From: JAGLSB01 sp023135955
GTDB taxonomy: Bacteria > Bacteroidota > Bacteroidia > Bacteroidales > GCA-2748055
Assembly (NCBI GenBank): GCA_030673645.1
Contig: DAOVIO010000139.1
Span: 1 to 10,955, forward strand
Length of the DNA stretch: 10,955 bases
Reading direction: 5' to 3'
Position 1 is the stretch's first letter. Every line of letters begins with the position of its first letter. Shown piece by piece: positions 6,431 to 10,955 of the stretch. The notes under the pieces are model-generated. The model was not told the origin of the DNA. It was given only the letters and a program-made list of their open reading frames with translations, and made no database searches. Position numbers and translations under genes: made by a program.

Positions 6431-6640
6431 AGATGAAACTCCTCGCAGCAAGCTGACGAGGTATCTCAATGGAATATTTTATTTTCCATACGCACCAAGG
6501 TGCGGGGAACCGATTCCGGCATGGCCGGAAGAGCTCAACGAATTTAATATTAGCCTTGAGATCCCTCGACTACACTTCGACAAGCTCAGTGGAGCCCGCT
6601 CGGGATCAGTTCGGCTAGATGCTCTCCCGTTATGAAATTA
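6431..6640. repeat. Cluster of GC-rich hairpins with a CTTCGACAAGCTCAG-type dispersed repeat
   Basis: At least four stem-loops follow each other in a stretch far more GC-rich than its surroundings. They are CCTCG-CAGC-AA-GCTG-A-CGAGG (6441-6461), ATGGAA/TTCCAT (6469-6489), CGCACC-AA-GGTGCG (6491-6504) and TTCCGGC-ATG-GCCGGAA (6514-6530). A larger outer pair GATCCC/GGGATC (6560-6607) encloses CACTTCGACAAGCTCAGTG. The sequence CTTCGACAAGCTCAG (or its complement) is a widespread intergenic repeat in many bacterial genomes as I know them. A plus-strand frame from 6396 to 6635 exists here but is best explained by the repeat and not by a gene. Confidence 0.6.
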
Positions 6641-6654
6641 AAACAAGTAGTGAT

Positions 6655-7537
6655 AAACTAAATGCCAGACATGAAGTAATGCAACAAGTTGTGCTATCTG
6701 CGCTATTCAGGCTCCGAAGAATTCTCTCCGGAGTTAACCATCCGACTACTGAAAGATCGAATTCATAAAACATCTATTGCCAGAGTTTTAGATGATGTAA
6801 AACCTTTTCTGAAAGATACTAAAGGTCTTGATATCCGGTGAACAATTCTATCCACATCATCCGAATCCTGCATTTTTAGAAAAGTTCGGAACCTGAAATT
6901 TTCTTTTTCATTCTTTATACTTATTCCCTTAAAACATGATCTCAAATTTGCCAAAAAAGTTCTAAATGATCTGTTCTCAAATACTATAAAAGAGATCACT
7001 AGAATTGAAATTGAATATGCTCCATCTCAAAAAGAAAAATACTTAGATGATAGGACATCATTCGATACATATATTGAATACACTCATATAGATGAAAGCC
7101 CAGTAGCTCTTGGAATTGAAGTTAAATATACGGAGAAAGGATATCCTTTAAAGGCAGACTCAGATGAAGCTAATAAATTAAAGAATAAGAATTCAAGATA
7201 CTGGATTGTTACAAAAGCATCAAAGATATTCAAGGAAGGAGTTGAAGATAAATTGATCTTGAATGATTATAGACAGATTTGGAGAAATCATATCCTTGGA
7301 GAGAGTCTAAAACAAGAAGATAAGGTTAAGCATTTTACTTCTGTTACATTTTATCCAGAAGGAAATACTCATTTTACTAAAGCAATTGCTGAATATCAAG
7401 GTTTTTTAATATCACCTGATAATGTTCTTGGAATTACATATGAGAATTATATTTCCATATTAAAAAATCATGCTCCTAATGAGAGATTTGATGCTTGGAT
7501 AAAATTCCTGGAAGAGAGGTATATTGTTGTTGACTAA
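6655..7537 (+). pseudogene. PD-(D/E)XK nuclease gene (PGN_0703-like) broken by frameshifts
   Basis: Read across three or four segments, this is one protein of about 290 residues. An optional first piece reads KLNARHEVMQQ (frame of 6661), then CYLRYSGSEEFSPELTIRLL through FLKDTKGLDI (frame of 6689, ending in TGA 6839-6841). Next is SGEQFYPHHPNPAFLEKFG (frame of 6834, ending in TGA 6894-6896), and then LKFSFSFFILIPLKHDLKF through to the stop at 7537. The last segment holds the nuclease core: RTSFDTYIEY, then ALGIEVKYTE (the E-x-K site) and RYWIVTK. This fits the PD-(D/E)XK fold and, from memory, PGN_0703-type putative restriction endonucleases. The intact 3' segment could be started only from a TTG such as 7253, after the active site. 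The gene is therefore probably dead unless these shifts are sequencing errors. Confidence 0.65.
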
Positions 7538-7542
7538 TTTCT

Positions 7543-7583
7543 ATCCCATCCCTCTTTTATCCGGTAATCCTTTGGGATGGGAT
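7543..7583. terminator. Stem-loop after the nuclease pseudogene
   Basis: ATCCCATCCC (7543-7552) is matched by its exact reverse complement GGGATGGGAT (7574-7583), with a 21-nt loop, six bases after the stop at 7537. It probably ends transcription of the nuclease gene. No T run follows. Confidence 0.5.
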
Positions 7584-7592
7584 GAGAACTGG

Positions 7593-7611
7593 AATATTTG
7601 ATTCAAATATT
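7593..7611. repeat. AT-rich inverted repeat upstream of the PLD gene
   Basis: AATATTTG, a 3-nt spacer and CAAATATT form a perfect 8-bp dyad about 210 bp upstream of the PLD-nuclease start. It could be an operator or part of a promoter region, or simply chance in AT-rich DNA. Confidence 0.3.
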
Positions 7612-7695
7612 GATTAATATTAGAATATTCCTTAACTTTATTCTTATGCACTAGCTTTCTAGCCGTGGAAGTCCTACTACTTAATTATTTATTGG

Positions 7696-7800
7696 ATGAA
7701 AACTAAATATGAATCTCTTGATGGAAGATGTATGAAAATAACTCAAGCAAGAACTAGAATTAAGAGGAAAGCTGAAGCTGAATCTAAGTTTTATTGGTAG
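7696..7800 (+). CDS. Possible 34-residue ORF before the PLD gene
   Basis: ATG at 7696 opens a 34-codon frame that ends in TAG 20 bp before the PLD-nuclease start. The peptide is strongly basic (MKITQARTRIKRKAEAES in its second half) with no signal or membrane segment. It may be a leader peptide, a leftover, or not translated at all. I do not recognise it. The rest of 7538-7820 shows only the two inverted repeats listed separately. Confidence 0.2.
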   Translation: MKTKYESLDGRCMKITQARTRIKRKAEAESKFYW

Positions 7801-7820
7801 CATAAATGGAAATTTAGAAT

Positions 7821-8894
7821 ATGCAAATTATTAATAACAGAACAAGGAAGAATCACAAGGTTGCATTGTTAGAATCCTTTAAAAAAGCAGATTCCATAAT
7901 TATTACAAGTCCTTTCTTGGCGAGTAATTTTGATTTTTTTCCGTTTAATAAAGTTAAGCATGTTAAGGAGATATCTTTAATAACCACTTTAAAATCTATA
8001 AATGATGATCAGAGAAACAAGGTAAAGTTCTTCAGAAAGCTGATTGATTTCGGAAAGAAAACAAATACTACAATAAGAATACAAGTAGATAATTCTCTTC
8101 ATGGAAAACTATATATCACTAAAATAGGAAGCAATTTCAATCAAGCGATAATTACCTCTGCAAACTTTACATCTAATGGCCTATGGGTAAACAATGAATG
8201 GGGAATTTCAATTGATAGCCATGAAGAAATCTTAAATATAGTTGGTGAATTGAATAGAAACATTAGGCTTGAACAGATAACTGAGAATAAACTTCTTGAA
8301 TTGGAAAAAAAACTTAATACTATACCTCAAAAAAAGACAATTCCTTCTGAGGAATTTGATTTAAGTAGTTTGTTGTCATTCAAAGAAGATCCATTAATTA
8401 TACCTGACAATATAAATTACTGGTTGAAACCAATTGGAGCAGTTGGACATATCATCACTTGGGATAGTAAATTTGACCAGATAGATACTGATTTACACTT
8501 TTCAGATAAATACCCAAGGAGTGTGAAACAGGGTGATATATTGATCTCATACGCTGTTGGTCATAAGAACATCTTATCCATATACAGAGTAAAATCTAAA
8601 GTAAATAATACAGGCAACCAAGGAGACAGGTGGCCATATTATGTTGTTGGTGAGAATTTGACACCTTTTTATGGAAGTGACTGGAATAATTATAATATTA
8701 CTATTTCTAATCAAAAACAAGAGGTAATAAATGCAGGATTATTTAACATTACTCCTAGTGGAAAAAATAGCTTTGGAAGCTTAATGAGAGGGGCTGATAA
8801 ATTAAGAATAACAAAAGAATTTGCAAATTTCTTAATTGAGAAAGTTTTAAAGATTGATGATGAAATATCTATGAAAACAAACAATATTTCTTGA
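7821..8894 (+). CDS. PLD-family nuclease with C-terminal EVE/PUA-like domain
   Basis: This 357-residue protein has two domains. Residues 1-150 form a single phospholipase-D-type half: strand SIIITSPFLAS, the H-x-K motif in SLHGKLYI (H94, K96), then AIITSANFTSNGL (N115) and NNEWGISI (E126), the standard HKD layout seen in BfiI/NgoFVII-like nucleases, which work as dimers. A charged linker (150-195) leads to residues about 198-345, which resemble an EVE or related PUA/YTH-fold domain: INYWLKPIG, VKQGDILISYAVGHKNILSIYRVKS and a later RWPYYVVGENL. EVE domains bind modified bases, which would make the protein a candidate modification-dependent restriction enzyme. The ATG at 7821 is the first in frame. 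The HEPN-like and KAP genes follow on the same strand. Confidence 0.7.
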   Translation: MQIINNRTRKNHKVALLESFKKADSIIITSPFLASNFDFFPFNKVKHVKEISLITTLKSINDDQRNKVKFFRKLIDFGKKTNTTIRIQVDNSLHGKLYITKIGSNFNQAIITSANFTSNGLWVNNEWGISIDSHEEILNIVGELNRNIRLEQITENKLLELEKKLNTIPQKKTIPSEEFDLSSLLSFKEDPLIIPDNINYWLKPIGAVGHIITWDSKFDQIDTDLHFSDKYPRSVKQGDILISYAVGHKNILSIYRVKSKVNNTGNQGDRWPYYVVGENLTPFYGSDWNNYNITISNQKQEVINAGLFNITPSGKNSFGSLMRGADKLRITKEFANFLIEKVLKIDDEISMKTNNIS

Positions 8895-8945
8895 GAAATA
8901 TTGGAGAACTTATATTGATTTAGTAGGATTTTTAAAAAGAACAAA

Positions 8946-9281
8946 ATGAGATTTAAAAATGTGTTTATTGGAGTTGGCCTTGGGGCAGTTGGAATTTTAA
9001 TTGGTTGGCTTGTCATAGAAAATGATAAAAAAAGCAAACTAATAAAGCACTTAGAAATAGATAATCTAAAGTTAATTAGAGAATCATTAAACAATAATGA
9101 CTCAATTTCTTCGGAAATAAAAAGTCAGTTGAATGAACTCTTCAACACATATAAGAATATTGATTCCAATATTGCGAAAGAGATTGCCACCGCATTAACT
9201 ATAATAGATGCTGGTGAAGAGGAGAAGGGGATTGGCTCTCTATCTATCATCATTGAAGATCTTCTTAAATTAAAATATTAG
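8946..9281 (+). CDS. Membrane-anchored N-terminal part of an amber-interrupted HEPN-like protein
   Basis: This 111-residue frame has an N-terminal transmembrane helix (about residues 5-24, VFIGVGLGAVGILIGWLVI) with basic residues before it, so a short N-in anchor is likely. A charged helix (KKSKLIKHLEIDNLKLIRES) and more helices follow (LNELFNTYKNIDSNIAKEI, ALTIIDAGEEEKG). It stops at TAG 9279-9281 in the middle of what reads as a helix (SIIIEDLLKLKY). The same frame then continues for 94 more sense codons with the same character, so the natural gene product was probably about 206 residues. The start lies 51 bp after the PLD gene stop. As it stands it would be a truncated membrane peptide without the catalytic motif. 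Confidence 0.65.
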   Translation: MRFKNVFIGVGLGAVGILIGWLVIENDKKSKLIKHLEIDNLKLIRESLNNNDSISSEIKSQLNELFNTYKNIDSNIAKEIATALTIIDAGEEEKGIGSLSIIIEDLLKLKY

Positions 9282-9566
9282 AAGTCAACTAAGTTTAGAA
9301 ATTGGCTGAAGATCTTCAAAAAAAAGAATATTAATAAGGCTGTACAAGCAGATTACATTGAATACGCAAAAGAAGATAATCTACTGAAAAAGGAGGAATT
9401 TGATTTTGCAAATGCAGTTAGAAGTATTCGCAATGGAACCTACCATGATCCAGGGCAAGAATTGCCCTGGAATTATCAAAAAGCAGGTTTGCTAGTTGGA
9501 ATAGAGTTAATTCTCAGGATTAGCAAGAATCTAAAGAATGAGAAAAAGAATATTCAGATTGCTTGA
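9282..9566 (+). pseudogene. C-terminal HEPN-like part, in frame behind an amber codon
   Basis: Directly after the TAG at 9279-9281, the same frame reads KSTKFRNWLKIFKKKN, then DYIEYAKEDNLLKKEEFDF and ANAVRSIRNGTYHDPGQELP, to TGA at 9564-9566. RNGTYH is an R-x4-H motif (R162 and H167 if the amber codon is counted as residue 112), at the helix position where HEPN ribonucleases carry their catalytic R-x4-6-H. The segment contains no ATG in frame, so independent translation is unlikely. One base change in the TAG would restore a 206-residue TM-HEPN protein. Whether this is a nonsense mutation, a sequencing error or programmed readthrough cannot be told from the sequence. Confidence 0.6.
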
Positions 9567-9611
9567 TTATAAATGACTAACAAAGCCAGCAACTTCAAAT
9601 AACAATTTTAA

Positions 9612-10832
9612 ATGAACAAGTTCACAAAGAATAATGAAATATCCCCAACATTAGAAAACCCTTTTGAGTTTGATACTCTTAAAAGAAAAGAAGAAATTAT
9701 AAATCTTACCAAACTCATAAATCGACTAGATTCCCCATTTACATTAGCAATTAATGGCACTTGGGGCTCTGGGAAAACAACATTCATAAGAATGTGGGAA
9801 GCTTATCTAAAAGAACAGAAATATCTAACAATGAATTATAATGCATGGGAAAATGACAGCTCTGAGTTTCCTTTGCTTACATTCTTTGGAGAGATACAGG
9901 AACAAATTATTGAACCGAATGAAGAAAAACTTAAAGATGTTGGAAAAGCTATTCTCGATTCTGCTTCATCAGTAATCTCAAAAGGTATAGAATCATCTTT
10001 AATGTCATTATCTGGTGGAGTAGTTAATTTGAACCTCAAGGATGCATTTAAAGAAGTTAAAGATTCCTTAAAAAAAGCTCCGCTAGAATATGTTAAATAC
10101 AAAAAGGAAAGAAAAGAATTTACAGATAAATTAGTTGCTTTTTCAAAAGTTGCTTCAAAGGAAACCCCAAATAATTGTATTATATGTTTTATAGATGAGT
10201 TAGATAGATGCAGACCAACCTTTGCCATTGAATTATTGGAGAATATAAAACACTATTTAAATGTTGAGAACTATATTTTCATTATCGCTTTAGATAAAGA
10301 ACAATTAGGGATTTCTATCGGATCAGTTTATGGAAATGAAATGGATACTGAGGGTTATCTAAAAAGATTTATTGATACAACCTATAACTTAAAATTAGCA
10401 GATACGAGAAAGTTTACTATAGATATATTTCAGAAAATCTTTGATGAACCATTTGAACAACCAGTTAGAGATTTAAATGAAAGAAATATATTTTTTGATA
10501 TGATGGAGATCTTCACTCGAGGGTTCAAACTTACATTGAGAGAGCTAGAACAACTTATTTTTCACTTAAAACTCATTAATAAGAGTATTAGATATCATGA
10601 TGAATTTGAGTTTTATTTAATCCCTTTGCTATTAATATTAAGATCTAAATATTATGACCTATATTTTGGATATTTCAGTAAACAAAAGATGTATACTGAA
10701 GTAATCGATTTTATTAAAGAACAAATAGAATGGGAATTATTATTCAAAATTCAGCATGTCTCAACAACAAGATCAAGAATATATAATCTTCTTGAATTGA
10801 TGCAGATATCTCAGGAATGCGTATTCCGCTGA
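9612..10832 (+). CDS. KAP-family P-loop NTPase, truncated by IS21 insertion
   Basis: Walker A is INGTWGSGKTTF (G49 to T56), followed by the KAP-typical YNAWENDSS (W79, E80, D82). Walker B is CFIDELDRCRP (D195, E196, D198, R199), and the downstream EGYLKRFIDTTYNL is also typical of the KAP family (PF07693), known from phage-exclusion proteins such as PifA. There are no membrane helices within the P-loop insert; residues 110-170 are a charged helical region instead. From about 10818 the sequence belongs to an IS21-family element, so the last five residues and the stop at 10832 are IS-derived. About 402 native residues remain, and a C-terminal part of unknown length is missing. The start is 45 bp after the HEPN-like frame, consistent with one operon. 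Confidence 0.85.
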   Translation: MNKFTKNNEISPTLENPFEFDTLKRKEEIINLTKLINRLDSPFTLAINGTWGSGKTTFIRMWEAYLKEQKYLTMNYNAWENDSSEFPLLTFFGEIQEQIIEPNEEKLKDVGKAILDSASSVISKGIESSLMSLSGGVVNLNLKDAFKEVKDSLKKAPLEYVKYKKERKEFTDKLVAFSKVASKETPNNCIICFIDELDRCRPTFAIELLENIKHYLNVENYIFIIALDKEQLGISIGSVYGNEMDTEGYLKRFIDTTYNLKLADTRKFTIDIFQKIFDEPFEQPVRDLNERNIFFDMMEIFTRGFKLTLRELEQLIFHLKLINKSIRYHDEFEFYLIPLLLILRSKYYDLYFGYFSKQKMYTEVIDFIKEQIEWELLFKIQHVSTTRSRIYNLLELMQISQECVFR

Positions 10833-10955
10833 AAGCGGACACCCATTCCGAAAATTAACGGACACTTTTCTCGAAAAATATTTCTTTATAAATCTAAAAA
10901 AATTATTGTTTGTTTCCCAAAATTTTTCTCATAGATTCTCCACTCAATTCTATTC
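10818..10955 (-). mobile_element. IS21-family element, terminal segment (rest beyond the window)
   Basis: From TGCGTATTCCG at 10818 the sequence carries two copies of a 22-23 bp unit, each with ATTCCG (10823-10828, 10845-10850) followed by CGGACAC (10836-10842, 10859-10865). This is the multiple terminal-repeat structure of IS21 elements, which begin with TG. CCGCT-GAA-AGCGG also forms a hairpin. The istB C-terminus on the minus strand confirms the family and shows that this is the istB-proximal end. The target duplication lies outside the window. Confidence 0.75.
10903..10955 (-). CDS. istB: IS21 helper ATPase IstB, C-terminal end (partial)
   Basis: The minus strand from the window edge reads IELSGESMRKILGNKQ followed by TAA at 10903-10905. 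The motif (I/L)-E-L-x-G-E-S-M-R-K is the usual end of IstB, the AAA+ helper that loads the IstA transposase onto target DNA. Only 17 codons lie in the window. istA and the rest of istB should lie beyond position 10955 on the same strand. Confidence 0.75.
   Translation of the reverse strand, partial: IELSGESMRKILGNKQ

Noticed and set aside
6396..6635. 79-codon plus-strand frame from ATG 6397 region
   Set aside because: It lies almost entirely in the hairpin and dispersed-repeat cluster. The translation follows the repeat sequence (for example PRLHFDKLSGARSG) and has no family-like pattern.
6431..6640. CRISPR array
   Set aside because: The hairpins differ from each other in sequence and spacing. 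There is no repeated unit with regular spacers and no cas gene in the window.
6763..6999. 78-codon minus-strand frame
   Set aside because: It is the antisense of the frameshifted PD-(D/E)XK nuclease gene, whose plus-strand frames carry the recognisable motifs.
7253..7537. Independent 94-residue gene starting at TTG 7253
   Set aside because: The frame is open far upstream and carries the nuclease E-x-K core before this codon, so it is only the 3' end of the broken nuclease gene.
8711..9094. 127-codon minus-strand frame across the PLD and HEPN genes
   Set aside because: It spans two well-supported plus-strand genes, and its translation is low-complexity, rich in F, I, L and S, as expected from antisense AT-rich DNA.
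8300..9600. Retron or reverse-transcriptase system
   Set aside because: No YxDD-type reverse transcriptase motif occurs in any frame examined, and there is no msr/msd-like structured region beside the ATPases.
9836..10228. 130-codon minus-strand frame
   Set aside because: It is antisense to the P-loop region of the KAP NTPase, which has clear Walker motifs on the plus strand.

Overview
The window is AT-rich DNA most consistent with a member of the Bacteroidota. It has a Bacteroidota-style outer-membrane barrel protein, no clear Shine-Dalgarno spacing before most starts, a TAnnTTTG-like -7 box, and an IS21 element end. Almost everything with a recognisable function belongs to toxin-antitoxin or phage-defence families, with several broken genes and repeats between them. 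I read it as a defence island, possibly in a genome undergoing rearrangement. This rests on protein motifs read by eye; no database search was run.

Layout. (1) 1-472: 3' part of an unknown plus-strand gene, followed by a perfect 13-bp inverted repeat (516-565) that probably terminates both converging transcripts. (2) 636-4769, minus strand: a tightly packed run read from right to left. It holds a HigB/RelE-like toxin remnant (4769-4496, internal deletion), an Xre/HigA-type antitoxin, a SecB-like chaperone, a HipT-like kinase, a HipS-like HipA-N-terminal protein, an OLD-like ABC ATPase and a small Toprim-like partner. A 9-bp inverted repeat directly before the first start codon looks like the operator. 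(3) 4846-5934, minus strand: an orphan membrane-anchored domain with no visible start codon, and an outer-membrane beta-barrel protein. (4) 5935-7540: decayed region with short gene fragments, a cluster of GC-rich hairpins containing a CTTCGACAAGCTCAG-type dispersed repeat, and a frameshifted PD-(D/E)XK nuclease gene. (5) 7821-10832, plus strand: a PLD-family nuclease with an EVE/PUA-like C-terminal domain, a membrane-anchored HEPN-like protein split by an in-frame amber codon, and a KAP-family P-loop NTPase. (6) 10818-10955: the end of an IS21-family element, with the C-terminus of istB on the minus strand, which cuts off the KAP gene.

How the genes may work together. The first three genes of the minus-strand run have the order toxin, antitoxin, SecB-like chaperone known from toxin-antitoxin-chaperone (TAC) modules. 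They are followed immediately by a HipT/HipS kinase pair, suggesting a composite module in which one antitoxin operator could control two toxins. The ATPase/Toprim pair downstream looks like a split OLD/Gabija-type nuclease. On the plus strand, the PLD-EVE, TM-HEPN and KAP genes share a strand with gaps of about 50 bp. They may be an undescribed three-gene defence system, now damaged by the amber codon and the IS insertion.
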